Source: Leeia oryzae DSM 17879
GTDB taxonomy: Bacteria > Pseudomonadota > Gammaproteobacteria > Burkholderiales > Leeiaceae
Direction of reading: 5' to 3'
NCBI RefSeq assembly: GCF_000376945.1
Contig: NZ_AQXU01000023.1
Span: 248,001 to 312,000, forward strand
DNA length: 64,000 bases
A program made the translations under genes and the position numbers. This document shows positions 8,787 to 17,676 of this stretch, in pieces (positions within the stretch are counted from its first letter, which is position 1; every line of letters begins with the position of its first letter). Under the pieces are notes generated by a model, which was given only the letters and a program-made list of their open reading frames with translations, made no database searches and was not told the origin of the DNA.

Positions 8787-8800
8787 AGGTGAATTCACCT
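8787..8800. promoter_or_regulatory. 14-bp perfect palindrome before the fecR operon
   Basis: AGGTGAATTCACCT is a perfect palindrome 23 bp before the start codon of the FecR-domain gene. Its position in the 5' leader or promoter makes a repressor operator plausible. No regulator for it can be named from the sequence. Confidence 0.45.
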
Positions 8801-8822
8801 TTCTTGCGGGAGACGTTTACAA

Positions 8823-9266
8823 ATGAAAACATCCCATCATGCATTTCTAATGGCCGTACTGATATCTTGTGCTGCGCAGGCGGCCCCTTCCGACATCATA
8901 GGTCATATCCAGAATATCCAGGGCACTGCCACCATAGAGCGCGGTAATACCACCCTGCCCGGCATCAAGGGGACGGCGCTTTATCGCGGCGACCGGATAA
9001 GAACCGGTAAGCCAGGTGCTGTCGGCATTGTGCTCACGGACGATACATCGGTCTCACTCGGGGCCTCCAGCATCCTGACCCTGAACGACTACGACTTCGA
9101 CCCGAAAGAAGGCAAGTTTTCACTGGTGATGCGCATGCTGAAAGGCACGTTCTCCTATATATCAGGACAAATCGTCAAACTCTCGCCAGATGCCGTGCAA
9201 CTGCAAACCCCGGATGCAACCATTGCCGTCCGTGGCACCAAACTGCTGATCAACGTGGAGGAGTAA
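8823..9266 (+). CDS. Secreted FecR-domain protein
   Basis: A 147-residue protein with a cleavable signal peptide (residues 1-20, ending AAQA). A FecR-like beta domain of about 100 residues follows (GTALYRGDRIRTG, VLTDDTSVSLGASS). It lacks the long N-terminal cytoplasmic and anti-sigma parts of true FecR, so it is a periplasmic FecR-domain protein of the kind found beside CHASE2 sensors. It starts a three-gene operon with an OmpA-like lipoprotein (2-bp gap) and a CHASE2/HD-GYP protein. A role in feeding an envelope signal to the HD-GYP protein is inferred from this arrangement. Confidence 0.85.
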   Translation: MKTSHHAFLMAVLISCAAQAAPSDIIGHIQNIQGTATIERGNTTLPGIKGTALYRGDRIRTGKPGAVGIVLTDDTSVSLGASSILTLNDYDFDPKEGKFSLVMRMLKGTFSYISGQIVKLSPDAVQLQTPDATIAVRGTKLLINVEE

Positions 9267-9268
9267 TC

Positions 9269-9907
9269 ATGAATCGCTTTATCTCCACCCCGCCGTCAAG
9301 ATTATCCGGTGCCACAGTGCTTGGCTTGGCCTTGTTGTGGTTGTTTCTGATGATGCTGAGTGGCTGTGCCAAGCAGGCGGTTATCCTGATGCCAGACCGC
9401 GACGGGCATGTAGGCAAGGCAGAAGTCAGCACCACCAAAGGCAAACAGACGCTCGACAAGGAAGGCGATACCACCTCGGTCATCAGCAAAAATTTCTCAC
9501 CCTCATCTGTCACAACAGCGAAACCGGCCGATATCCAGAAAACATTCGGCGAAGTACTGGCCATCGAACCGCCACCGGCAGAAACCTTCACGCTGTTTTT
9601 TGAAACCGGTACAACCGACCTGACGGCTGAATCCAGCGAAAAGATTGCCGCCATCATCCAGTCCTGTCAGCAACGTGGCGCCATCAGTGTCAGTGTCAGC
9701 GGTCACACGGATGCAACAGGCTCTGACCAGCTAAATGATCAACTGGCGCGTGACCGGGCCGAGCAGGTCAAAAAACTGCTGGTAGAGCAAGGGCTGAATC
9801 CTGACCTGATTACAGTCAGTTCGCACGGCAAGGGCAACCCGGCCTACCCGACCCCAGAGGGTGTCGCCGAGCCGCGTAACCGGCGGGTGGTTGTCATCAT
9901 TCATTAA
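9269..9907 (+). CDS. OmpA-family peptidoglycan-binding lipoprotein
   Basis: A 212-residue protein with a hydrophobic N-terminus ending in a lipobox (LSGC, Cys near residue 33). The C-terminal OmpA-like domain (about residues 108-212) contains FFETGTTDLT, SVSGHTDATGS and PRNRRVVVII, the usual peptidoglycan-binding signature. It probably sits in the outer membrane facing the periplasm and anchors to the wall. It lies between the FecR-domain gene and the CHASE2/HD-GYP gene, so it may be the structural part of a wall- or stress-sensing device. Confidence 0.88.
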   Translation: MNRFISTPPSRLSGATVLGLALLWLFLMMLSGCAKQAVILMPDRDGHVGKAEVSTTKGKQTLDKEGDTTSVISKNFSPSSVTTAKPADIQKTFGEVLAIEPPPAETFTLFFETGTTDLTAESSEKIAAIIQSCQQRGAISVSVSGHTDATGSDQLNDQLARDRAEQVKKLLVEQGLNPDLITVSSHGKGNPAYPTPEGVAEPRNRRVVVIIH

Positions 9908-9921
9908 CGGCAGGTGAGCCC

Positions 9922-11934
9922 ATGCGCCAGACAGGTGAAGATACGCCCCCCTCCTCGTGGATGGAACGGCTGCTGGAACACAAAGCTGCGCTGTACGCGA
10001 TAGGGCTCTTCCTGACGCTGATTCTGGCAGTTTTGTCCGTTACCCAGCCGGACATCATCCAGACCGCCGATCAGAAATTGTATGATCAACTGGTCAGTGG
10101 CCGCGTGCGGCCACCCCAGTCCGCGACGCCAGTGCTGGTCGGCATTGATGAAGAAAGCCTTGCCGAACTGGGTCAGTGGCCTTGGCCCCGCTACCGGATT
10201 GCATTGCTGCTGACCCAGTTGAAGCGATTGGGCGCAAAATCTGTTGCACTGGATTTTTTGATGCCAGAACCAGACCGCAGCTCGCCAGAAGTCATCCAGA
10301 TGGAACGTCAGCGGGATTTGCAAGGTGTCGTTAACCCTGCCGGACCAATTGATCAGGACAGCAACTCGCAGCAATTGGCCAGTGCCTTGCATGATACCCA
10401 TACGGTGCTGGGATATTTTCTTGATTACGAAAGGCTCTCTGCCCCCAACCGGCAGCAGCAGCCACCTGCCATTCCGACAGGTACGGTGCTAATCCGGTCG
10501 CAAGGGATATCCTTGTCGGTCCCGCCACCCAAAGGGGTTGTACGCAGCCTGCCCGTACTCACCCATGCAGCGTATGCAGAAGGGTTTACCAACGCGCTGC
10601 TGGATAATGACGGCACGCTAAGGCGTGTCCCCGTCCTGCTTTCGGCCGAAGGCCAGATTCACCCCTCCCTTGCACTTGCTACCCTGCTGTCTGCATCGAC
10701 AGAGCGCAAACTCAAGCTGACAAAGGATGCAAACGGTATTGTGCTGCAGTGGGATCACCGCCATATCCCGCTGGATGCACGCGGCAACATGATGCTCGAT
10801 TACCGTACCGACACCTACCCGTACTACCCGGCAGCGACCATCCTGAAAGGCGGGCTGGCGCCAGGCGCACTGCAAGACAAAATCGTGTTTATCGGCAGTT
10901 GGGCCAGCGGGCTCAATGACATGCACCTGACACCTTCCGGCAAACTGGTGAACGGTCTGGTCATTCATGCCATGGTGGTAGACAACATCTTGTCCAATAC
11001 CTTTATCAGCCGCCCTGACTGGAGCAAAGGGGTGGAACTGTTTCTGGTCTTGGCCGCCGGTTTGTTCTGCACCTGGCTACTGAGTCGCGCCGGGTTTGTC
11101 ATGTCGGTATTGACCGTATTGCTAGGCACGACCGGTTTTTACGCTGTCAGTCATCTGCTACTCATCAAGGAAGGGGTTTACCTTTCTCCGCTGATGCCCA
11201 TGATGGCATTTATTGTCATTACCGCTGTCCTAAGCCTCTGGAAATACGAAATAGAGGCCCACAAAGTCAGGGTTCGCACCAAAGAACTGGCGGCAGCGCA
11301 AGATGAGATCATTGTCAGTATGTCCGTCATGGCAGAGGCAAGAGATAAAGAAACCGGCGGGCATATTCATCGCACCCAGCGTTATGTGGAGACCCTGGCC
11401 AGACAATTAGCCAGCACGCCCAAGTACGCACATCTGACAGAGTTCGATATCCTGTTACTGGGTAAATCTGCCCCTTTGCACGATATCGGCAAGATCGGCA
11501 TTCCGGACAGTATTTTGCAGAAGCCGGGCAAACTGACACCAGAAGAATACGCGATCATGCAGACACATACGCAAATTGGCGCAGAATCCCTTGCCAAGGT
11601 CATGAACGGGTCAGGCAACCCGGATAAACAGAGTTTTCTGAACTACGCCCGGGACATGACGCTTTGCCATCACGAGCGTTGGGATGGCAATGGCTACCCG
11701 CAAAAGCTAAAAGGGGAAGATATTCCCTTGGCGGGGCGGCTGATGGCCCTGGCCGATGTGTATGATGCGCTGATTAGCGAACGGGTTTACAAAAAAGGGT
11801 TTCCACCCGAAAAAGTGCGCGAATTCATCATCGAGAATGGCGGCAGTCATTTTGACCCCGCCGTGGTAGATGCCTTTCTGGCCAGAGAAGCAGAGTTCCT
11901 GCAAATCTACAAACAATTTGCGGATGTCGCCTGA
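9922..11934 (+). CDS. CHASE2 sensor with HD-GYP cyclic-di-GMP phosphodiesterase
   Basis: A 670-residue membrane protein. A first helix (about residues 32-50) is followed by a periplasmic CHASE2 domain (about 55-365), three helices (about 370-440) and a cytoplasmic HD-GYP domain (about 465-660). The catalytic HD pair is in PLHDIGKIGIPD and the GYP signature in HHERWDGNGYP, so the phosphodiesterase should be active against c-di-GMP. Gene order FecR-OmpA-CHASE2 resembles FecR-CHASE2 modules that usually end in adenylate cyclases; here the output is HD-GYP. The ligand of CHASE2 is not predictable. Confidence 0.92.
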   Translation: MRQTGEDTPPSSWMERLLEHKAALYAIGLFLTLILAVLSVTQPDIIQTADQKLYDQLVSGRVRPPQSATPVLVGIDEESLAELGQWPWPRYRIALLLTQLKRLGAKSVALDFLMPEPDRSSPEVIQMERQRDLQGVVNPAGPIDQDSNSQQLASALHDTHTVLGYFLDYERLSAPNRQQQPPAIPTGTVLIRSQGISLSVPPPKGVVRSLPVLTHAAYAEGFTNALLDNDGTLRRVPVLLSAEGQIHPSLALATLLSASTERKLKLTKDANGIVLQWDHRHIPLDARGNMMLDYRTDTYPYYPAATILKGGLAPGALQDKIVFIGSWASGLNDMHLTPSGKLVNGLVIHAMVVDNILSNTFISRPDWSKGVELFLVLAAGLFCTWLLSRAGFVMSVLTVLLGTTGFYAVSHLLLIKEGVYLSPLMPMMAFIVITAVLSLWKYEIEAHKVRVRTKELAAAQDEIIVSMSVMAEARDKETGGHIHRTQRYVETLARQLASTPKYAHLTEFDILLLGKSAPLHDIGKIGIPDSILQKPGKLTPEEYAIMQTHTQIGAESLAKVMNGSGNPDKQSFLNYARDMTLCHHERWDGNGYPQKLKGEDIPLAGRLMALADVYDALISERVYKKGFPPEKVREFIIENGGSHFDPAVVDAFLAREAEFLQIYKQFADVA

Positions 11935-11951
11935 TTATCCGCAAGTTATAT

Positions 11952-12281
11952 TCACCACGCAGGTTGCTGGCTTTTGGCCGCATTTTCCCTGAGTTTCTGC
12001 AAGAATGCCGCCATTGCTGCCCTCTCCTTTTCTTGCTGACGCCCCCGCCAAACCCATAACGCTTCCAGTCCGCCCTCTGCCAGCTTGTCCATATTGCAAC
12101 GCACGCCTCGCTTTAAGATTTCCGGTTCAATGATGTCGTGCCATTGCGGCTTGACCAGATTCACATAACAAAGCGCTGCATCACTGGTGTTTGCCAATGC
12201 CAAGACCAGATCTTCTTTGGTAGGTGCTGCCTGGGTCACCAGCCCCACCAGCAGCACGCAGAGAAAAACCGCTAGCTTCAT
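11952..12281 (-). CDS. Small exported protein of unknown function
   Basis: The likely product has 109 residues. It starts at ATG 12281, where a clear signal peptide (hydrophobic, ending TQAA) begins. An upstream in-frame extension exists but overlaps the MarR promoter and has no signal character. The mature part is helical, with two cysteines (in ALCYVNL and VRCNMD) that could form a disulfide, and a charged C-terminal helix. I do not recognise the family. It is a single gene, convergent with the HD-GYP gene and divergent from marR. Confidence 0.65.
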   Translation of the reverse strand: MKLAVFLCVLLVGLVTQAAPTKEDLVLALANTSDAALCYVNLVKPQWHDIIEPEILKRGVRCNMDKLAEGGLEALWVWRGRQQEKERAAMAAFLQKLRENAAKSQQPAW

Positions 12282-12400
12282 ATTGACTTCATCCCAGTCT
12301 TTACGGTTCAGCACGCTTTTTTTACGGAGGGCAAGTCTGTGCAGGCAGCATTCACAGCTTGCCAAGCCTGCCCTTTTAGGATCATGCCAACCCAGGTTGC

Positions 12401-12429
12401 TTGAAGCAATTGCATGCTTCACATATAAT
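12401..12429 (+). promoter_or_regulatory. marR promoter with overlapping dyad
   Basis: TTGAAG (12401-12406) and TATAAT (12424-12429) are separated by 17 bp, an excellent sigma-70 promoter. GAAGCA (12403-12408) and TGCTTC (12415-12420) form an inverted repeat inside the spacer. A second small dyad, TAAG-N5-CTTA, lies at 12429-12441. This is where a MarR autorepressor would be expected to bind. Confidence 0.75.
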
Positions 12430-12463
12430 AAGCATTACTTACTATCTATTGGTCTACACACAA

Positions 12464-12886
12464 GTGCGACAAGACAGTCTAGGATTTTTGCTGGCAGATG
12501 TCTCCCGTTTGATGCGCCGAGCCTTTCAGCAGCGGCTGGAAGGCAGCTCTCTGACCCTGGCGCAAGCCCGGGCGCTGGTCTATGTATCCCGCCATGAAGG
12601 CATCAGACAGGTGGATCTGGCAGACATGCTGGAAGTACAACCCATTACCCTGGCAAGGCTGATCGACCAGCTGGCCAATGATGGTTTGGTAGAACGTCGG
12701 CCAGACCCTGCAGATCGCAGGGCATACCATCTGTTTTTGTTGCCGGCAGCCTCCCCGCATTTGACGGCCATCGAACAGGTTGCAGCGGCTATCCGCATGG
12801 ATGCGCTGAAAGACCTTGACGAAGCAGAGGCAGAGATTCTGATGCAGTCACTCAAAAAAATGCGCGATAACCTCTGTTTGCGCTAA
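12464..12886 (+). CDS. MarR-family transcriptional regulator
   Basis: A winged-helix regulator of about 140 residues. The HTH region reads LTLAQARALVYVSRHEGIRQ then VDLADMLEVQPITLARLID, followed by the wing motif RRPDPADRRAYHL. GTG 12464 (or TTG 12449) is chosen because an ATG further upstream lies inside the -35 element, before transcription can begin. It stands 51 bp upstream of emrA in the same direction, so it most likely represses the EmrAB-type efflux genes and itself, released by phenolic or other lipophilic compounds as is usual for MarR proteins. Confidence 0.88.
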   Translation: MRQDSLGFLLADVSRLMRRAFQQRLEGSSLTLAQARALVYVSRHEGIRQVDLADMLEVQPITLARLIDQLANDGLVERRPDPADRRAYHLFLLPAASPHLTAIEQVAAAIRMDALKDLDEAEAEILMQSLKKMRDNLCLR

Positions 12887-12937
12887 ACCATACTGTTCTT
12901 TCCCGTACAGTTCTCTTCATCAAGAGCGATTAATTTC

Positions 12938-14017
12938 ATGACCGATACCGCACCCGCCAGCCCAAATGCAAACCCGGCCGTCCCGCATGTACCCAACCGG
13001 CAAATGACCCGGTTTATCCTGCTGGTACTGATTCCTTTGGTTGCCATTCTGATCGTCGGTATTGTCTACCTGAAAGGCGGCCGGATGGTAGAAACGGATA
13101 ACGCTTATATCAAGGCAGACAAAGTTCCTGTCAGTACCGAAGTCACCGGCATCATCAAGGAAGTACTGGTCAGGGAAAACCAGCCGGTCAAGGCAGGGCA
13201 GCCATTGTTCCGCCTGGACCCTGCACCTTTTGAAATGGCAGTCGCCAAAGCAGAAGCCAAACTGGCCCAGGTGCGTACCGACCTTGCCTCTGTGAAGGCC
13301 AGCTACCGCGAGAAACAGGCAGAAATTGCCCTGGCACAAACCAAACGTGCCTTTGCCATGAAAGACCAGCAACGTCAGGCAGATCTGGTAGCGAAGAATT
13401 TTGTATCAGCCTCCAAGTTTGATGATGCCAAACAGACAACGGATATTGCTGGTCAGCAGGCCAATGCACTGGAACAAGACCTGAAGCGCATTGCAGAAAC
13501 GCTAGGCGGTAGCGTGGACGCCCCCATCGAGCGACACCCTAGCTATCTGGCTGCGCAGGCTGAGCTAGCCCAGGCCAAGCTGGATCTTGCCCGGATAGAG
13601 GTCAGAGCCTCCCTGCCCGGCATTGTCAGCAAACCGCCCAAACCTGGCCAATACATCACGGCAGGCAATCTGGCCATGACGCTGGTAGTGAGCGGTAACC
13701 TGTGGGTAGAAGCCAACTTTCCGGAAACCGACCTGACCTATGTCCATGAAGGCCAGCCAGTTTCTGTCCGGGTCGATACCTACCCGGATATCGAGTGGAA
13801 AGGTGTGGTAGATAGTCTGAGCCCCGCCACGGGGGCAGAGTTTTCGGTTATTCCAGCCCAAAATGCAACCGGCAACTGGGTCAAGATTGCCCAGCGCGTA
13901 CCGGTCAGAATCCGGCTGGAAAACAATGCCAATGCACCGCAACTGCGTGCCGGCTTGAGTGCCATTGTAGAAATCAATACCGGACACCATCGTCGCTTGT
14001 TTGGCATGTCGTTGTGA
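12938..14017 (+). CDS. emrA: EmrA-type HlyD-family membrane fusion protein
   Basis: A 359-residue periplasmic adaptor. One N-terminal helix (about residues 28-48) is followed by the first biotinyl-lipoyl half (VPVSTEVTGIIKEVLVREN), a coiled-coil hairpin rich in Ala/Gln/Lys, the second lipoyl half (RASLPGIVSKPPKPGQYI) and a C-terminal beta barrel. Adaptors of this type link a 14-helix MFS pump to a TolC-like channel, which is not encoded here. The gene is 10 bp from emrB and behind marR. Confidence 0.92.
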   Translation: MTDTAPASPNANPAVPHVPNRQMTRFILLVLIPLVAILIVGIVYLKGGRMVETDNAYIKADKVPVSTEVTGIIKEVLVRENQPVKAGQPLFRLDPAPFEMAVAKAEAKLAQVRTDLASVKASYREKQAEIALAQTKRAFAMKDQQRQADLVAKNFVSASKFDDAKQTTDIAGQQANALEQDLKRIAETLGGSVDAPIERHPSYLAAQAELAQAKLDLARIEVRASLPGIVSKPPKPGQYITAGNLAMTLVVSGNLWVEANFPETDLTYVHEGQPVSVRVDTYPDIEWKGVVDSLSPATGAEFSVIPAQNATGNWVKIAQRVPVRIRLENNANAPQLRAGLSAIVEINTGHHRRLFGMSL

Positions 14018-14027
14018 GCAAGCCCTG

Positions 14028-15575
14028 ATGTCATCCGCTACAAGCGCAACCCCATCTGATAACACCCATCGCGGGTTGGTTACCCTGTCGGTAATGCTGG
14101 CTACCATCATGCAGGCGCTGGATACCACCATCGCCAACGTGGCCTTGCCGCACATGCAAGGCACCATGGGTGCAACACAAGACCAGATTTCCTGGGTGCT
14201 GACCTCCTATATCGTAGCGGCAGCCATCTTCATGCCGCTCACCGGCTTTCTGACGGCCAGACTGGGGCGCAAGCGGGTATTCATGTGGGCGGTACTCGGC
14301 TTTACCGTGACCTCCATGCTGTGTGGCGCGGCGCAAACCCTGTCCCAGATCGTGATTTTCCGTTTGCTGCAAGGCGTGTTTGGCGCCAGCCTAGTCCCCT
14401 TGTCGCAAGCCGTGCTGCTGGACACCTACCCGCGCGAGCGTCATGGTTCTGCCATGGCCATGTGGGGCGTTGGCGTCATGGTCGGGCCGATTCTGGGCCC
14501 CTCTCTGGGTGGCTGGTTAACCGAATACTATAACTGGCGCTGGGTGTTCTATATCAACTTGCCATTTGGTTTGTTGACCTGGTTCGGCCTGGCCGCGTTT
14601 GTGCACGAAACCCCTATCGACAAGCATCGCCGGTTTGACTTGCTGGGTTTTGCCTTGCTCAGCCTTGGCATTGGTGCGCTACAGATGATGCTAGACCGTG
14701 GCGAATCGCTAGACTGGTTTTCCAGCACCGAAGTGGTGGCAGAAGCAATGATTGCCGGCTTGGCGATGTATCTGTTCATTGCCCATATGTTTACCCATGA
14801 ACACCCTTTTATCGAACCCGGTCTGTTCAAAGACCGTAACTTCAGTGTCGGGTTGATCTTTATCTTCATCATCGGGGTTATCCTGCTCGCTACCATGGCC
14901 CTGCTGCCCCCTTTCATGCAGAACCTGATGGGATATCCGGTCATTGATGTCGGTTATCTGCTGGCCCCGCGCGGTGTGGGTACCATGGTTGCGATGATGA
15001 TTGTCGGCAAGCTGTCCGGCAAGGTAGATGCCCGCTACCAGATCCTGCTTGGTCTGGTACTGACCTGCCTGTCTCTTTGGGATATGACCCTGTTCAACAC
15101 TGATGTCGATGGCTGGGATATTGTGCGTAGCGGGGTAATTCAGGGTTTGGGTCTCGGTTTCATCTTTGTGCCCCTTTCAACCATGACGTTTTCGACACTG
15201 GCTGCCCGTTACCGCAACGAAGGCACAGCCCTGTTCAGTTTGATGCGGAATATTGGCAGCAGCATTGGTATTTCGGTGGTCATTACCTACCTTGCGCAGC
15301 ATACGCAGGCCAACCACGCCGCTTTTGCCGACTACATCAATCCGTTCAGCTTGGCATTGCGGCAAGCCACAGAGGCTGGCGCCTATAACCTGAGCACCCC
15401 TCAAGGGCTATCAGCCATGAATAACGAGGTCACCCGCCAGGCCGCCACGCTGGCCTACCTGCAAGACTTCAGACTGATGATGTGGATCACGATGACGGCA
15501 ACGCCCTTGATCTTGCTCTTGCGCGCACCAGCCAAAAAAGCACCACCCAGTGATGTTCATGCGGCCATGGATTAA
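14028..15575 (+). CDS. emrB: EmrB-type MFS drug efflux transporter (DHA2)
   Basis: A major facilitator of about 515 residues with 14 predicted membrane helices. Family motifs present include LDTTIANVALPHMQG in helix 1, the loop motif GFLTARLGRKRVF, and the antiporter motif region GVMVGPILGPSLGGW. The start at 14028 is favoured; an in-frame ATG at 14001 lies inside emrA. It should use the proton gradient to expel hydrophobic compounds via EmrA and an outer-membrane channel. Convergent with the NnrS-like gene. Confidence 0.93.
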   Translation: MSSATSATPSDNTHRGLVTLSVMLATIMQALDTTIANVALPHMQGTMGATQDQISWVLTSYIVAAAIFMPLTGFLTARLGRKRVFMWAVLGFTVTSMLCGAAQTLSQIVIFRLLQGVFGASLVPLSQAVLLDTYPRERHGSAMAMWGVGVMVGPILGPSLGGWLTEYYNWRWVFYINLPFGLLTWFGLAAFVHETPIDKHRRFDLLGFALLSLGIGALQMMLDRGESLDWFSSTEVVAEAMIAGLAMYLFIAHMFTHEHPFIEPGLFKDRNFSVGLIFIFIIGVILLATMALLPPFMQNLMGYPVIDVGYLLAPRGVGTMVAMMIVGKLSGKVDARYQILLGLVLTCLSLWDMTLFNTDVDGWDIVRSGVIQGLGLGFIFVPLSTMTFSTLAARYRNEGTALFSLMRNIGSSIGISVVITYLAQHTQANHAAFADYINPFSLALRQATEAGAYNLSTPQGLSAMNNEVTRQAATLAYLQDFRLMMWITMTATPLILLLRAPAKKAPPSDVHAAMD

Positions 15576-15604
15576 TTGGGATGCGGAGAAGATGGGCAGC
15601 CCGG

Positions 15605-16891
15605 TCAGGTAGCCATCAGTTGACGCAGCGTTTGTTCTGTCTGCTTGAATAACTGCCAGGCCTTCAGCAGGTTTCTCGCCCAGATCAGGTTGGCCACAAT
15701 CAGTGGCAGTAATGCCAGCATCGCCAGCACAGGCCACCATGGTGAGACAATGACACTCAGCATCAGACCCGCAATCGCCGCCAGATGCCAGCGGAAGTGC
15801 ATGCTCATGGCACTGCTGGCAAACACCTGACGCATATTGGGTACTTGCCGGGTGAGTTTGGGGCCGGCAATCTTTTGCAAATGCCACCAGACCAGAAACG
15901 CCACAATCTTGTAGAGCATGCTGATAATCACGCTCTGAACACAACCGGCAAAAAATAACGCACCCAGCAAAACGTAATGATCCCATGGCTGGCTAATCGT
16001 CAGCAGCACTTGCACCAGCCACAGCACACTCACGCTGCCTAACGCCCACATACCCAGTTTCCAGAACCGGACTGTTGCATCCTGCGGGCGTTTGCTTTTC
16101 TGCTGCAGGAACAAGGTCAACGCGGCAAAGCACGCCAGCGTAACAGCTAATGCCATGTTGGCCAGCGATTGCAGTGCCGGGACAAACCCGGCCAGACACC
16201 ACGCTACCACCCACGGGGTTAGCCACGTTTTAAGGCGTGCGGGATATGCAGGTGTCAGCTGAAACATCGGTACCACATTCTGCGCGGTGGTCATCACCAG
16301 CAATGCCATCCAGCCGATGGTTGCAAACCGGACATGCCTTGGCAGCGCAGACATGACGTCTACCCACGGGATACCATCAAACGCCAGCAGCATGCCAACC
16401 CCCAGTACGATGGCAATCAGGATCATGCAGAGTGCGCCTTGCATACCCCGTGTTGTCACGTCGTTCACCTTGCTGCCAAAAGCGCTGATGACCAGCAACA
16501 GGCTGGTAGGCAATGTAGCCATCGACAATACGGCCGCACAAATCTGAAAACCATGAGCATACCCAGAAAACGCCAGCCCCATACTGACCAAACCTGCATA
16601 GAGCAGCGGCGGGAAAAACCATTTGAACCATGGTCGGCACGGTACTTGTACCCCGGCCACCACGGGTTGCATCTGCAATAATGCACCCACCATGATCGGC
16701 AGCAACGCGCCCAGTGCCATGAAGTGGGTTGCGAGTATGACCCAGGATGTACCCGCCAACATGCCGGTCAAAGTTGAAAAGGCCAGCAGGCCGACCGCGA
16801 CATTGGCGGCCAGCGTACCCAGCAGGAAGAGCCGCATGGGCAGTGCGAGCGGCGGGGAATTTTCTACATCAAGCGCAGCAGACGGTATCAT
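15605..16891 (-). CDS. NnrS-like polytopic membrane protein
   Basis: A 428-residue protein with about 12 membrane helices. Histidines lie at membrane positions, for example ATHFMALGALLP and RHVRFATIGW. The layout resembles the NnrS / heme-copper subunit I-like group, whose members are heme- and copper-containing proteins tied to nitric oxide stress. Its start overlaps the DUF2249 stop (ATGA), and a hemerythrin gene precedes that, all behind a Dnr/Fnr-type box. The family name is tentative: the fold and context support it, but I cannot confirm all metal ligands. Confidence 0.6.
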   Translation of the reverse strand: MIPSAALDVENSPPLALPMRLFLLGTLAANVAVGLLAFSTLTGMLAGTSWVILATHFMALGALLPIMVGALLQMQPVVAGVQVPCRPWFKWFFPPLLYAGLVSMGLAFSGYAHGFQICAAVLSMATLPTSLLLVISAFGSKVNDVTTRGMQGALCMILIAIVLGVGMLLAFDGIPWVDVMSALPRHVRFATIGWMALLVMTTAQNVVPMFQLTPAYPARLKTWLTPWVVAWCLAGFVPALQSLANMALAVTLACFAALTLFLQQKSKRPQDATVRFWKLGMWALGSVSVLWLVQVLLTISQPWDHYVLLGALFFAGCVQSVIISMLYKIVAFLVWWHLQKIAGPKLTRQVPNMRQVFASSAMSMHFRWHLAAIAGLMLSVIVSPWWPVLAMLALLPLIVANLIWARNLLKAWQLFKQTEQTLRQLMAT

Positions 16892-17121
16892 TCACCAAGG
16901 CGATGCTGAATGCGGATTTCAAAGGTGCCGTCTTCCAGCGTTTCAACACGGTAGCTGTAGCCATGGTCTCGTAAAATGTCATACAGTGGCTGCGGCTGAC
17001 GATGGATTTTAAGAAACAGTTGCTGCCCTTTTTCCAGCAGGTTCAGGGCCTGCATGGCTTTTTCGAAAGGCTCTGGTGGCATCAGGCCGCACACGTCCAG
17101 ACGGATGGGTTCTTTGCTCAT
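16888..17121 (-). CDS. DUF2249 domain protein
   Basis: A 77-residue protein of the DUF2249 type, related to the SirA/TusA fold. It starts with IRLDVCGLMPPEPFEKAMQ and has the FLKIHRQPQPLYDIL and FEIRIQH elements. Members are commonly found next to hemerythrins and NO-related genes in denitrifiers; their biochemical role is unsettled. It overlaps the next gene by four bases and follows the hemerythrin gene by 48 bp, so it belongs to the same NO-responsive operon. Confidence 0.82.
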   Translation of the reverse strand: MSKEPIRLDVCGLMPPEPFEKAMQALNLLEKGQQLFLKIHRQPQPLYDILRDHGYSYRVETLEDGTFEIRIQHRLGE

Positions 17122-17169
17122 TTGGCACTCGCTTGTAGGGGGTATCGGGTCAAAAAAGGGTGACGGGCT

Positions 17170-17613
17170 TCATTGGCCCAGCATCTCTGCCAGCCTGGCG
17201 GCAACCTTGTCTTTTGCATCGGTAATCAACCGGTCGCAAGACGGGTACAGCATTTTTTCTTCCTTGAGATTATGCTGCTGCATGTACATCAGCAGCGTCT
17301 CGGCATTGCCCAGGAACATGTCTTCATCCTGCTCAACCAGTGCATCGTCCAGCTCTTCCACCAGGGTGCGCATGATCTGGTGTTCTTCCCGCATGACAAA
17401 CGTCGGGCCGGCTGTCATGCCGGTGGCTGCTTCAAAAGCAGGAAACAGCGATTGCTCTTCAGCATCAAAATGTCGCAGCAACTGGGCTTTGAAAGCAGGC
17501 CATATATCATTACAGGCGGTCCAGTCCCCAGCCTGCACAGCAGCTTCAGCTTTCTCGAACACGGCATCACAATGCTGATGATCTTCCTGCAAACATTGGG
17601 TTAAACCAGCCAT
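17170..17613 (-). CDS. Hemerythrin-like (HHE) domain protein
   Basis: A 147-residue four-helix protein with hemerythrin-type ligands: EDHQHCD near the N-terminus, RHFDAEEQSLFPAFE in the middle, REEHQIM and HNLKEEKMLYP toward the end. These His/Glu residues would hold a di-iron site that can bind O2 or NO, as in YtfE-like repair or NO-storage proteins. ATG 17613 is chosen over GTG codons just upstream because GGTGGTGA acts as ribosome-binding site. It heads the operon controlled by the Dnr/Fnr box at 17677-17690. Confidence 0.88.
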   Translation of the reverse strand: MAGLTQCLQEDHQHCDAVFEKAEAAVQAGDWTACNDIWPAFKAQLLRHFDAEEQSLFPAFEAATGMTAGPTFVMREEHQIMRTLVEELDDALVEQDEDMFLGNAETLLMYMQQHNLKEEKMLYPSCDRLITDAKDKVAARLAEMLGQ

Positions 17614-17676
17614 GATATTCACCACCACTATCCGTTAACAATGGTGATACTGTATCTGCCTGGCGCCCCAACTACC

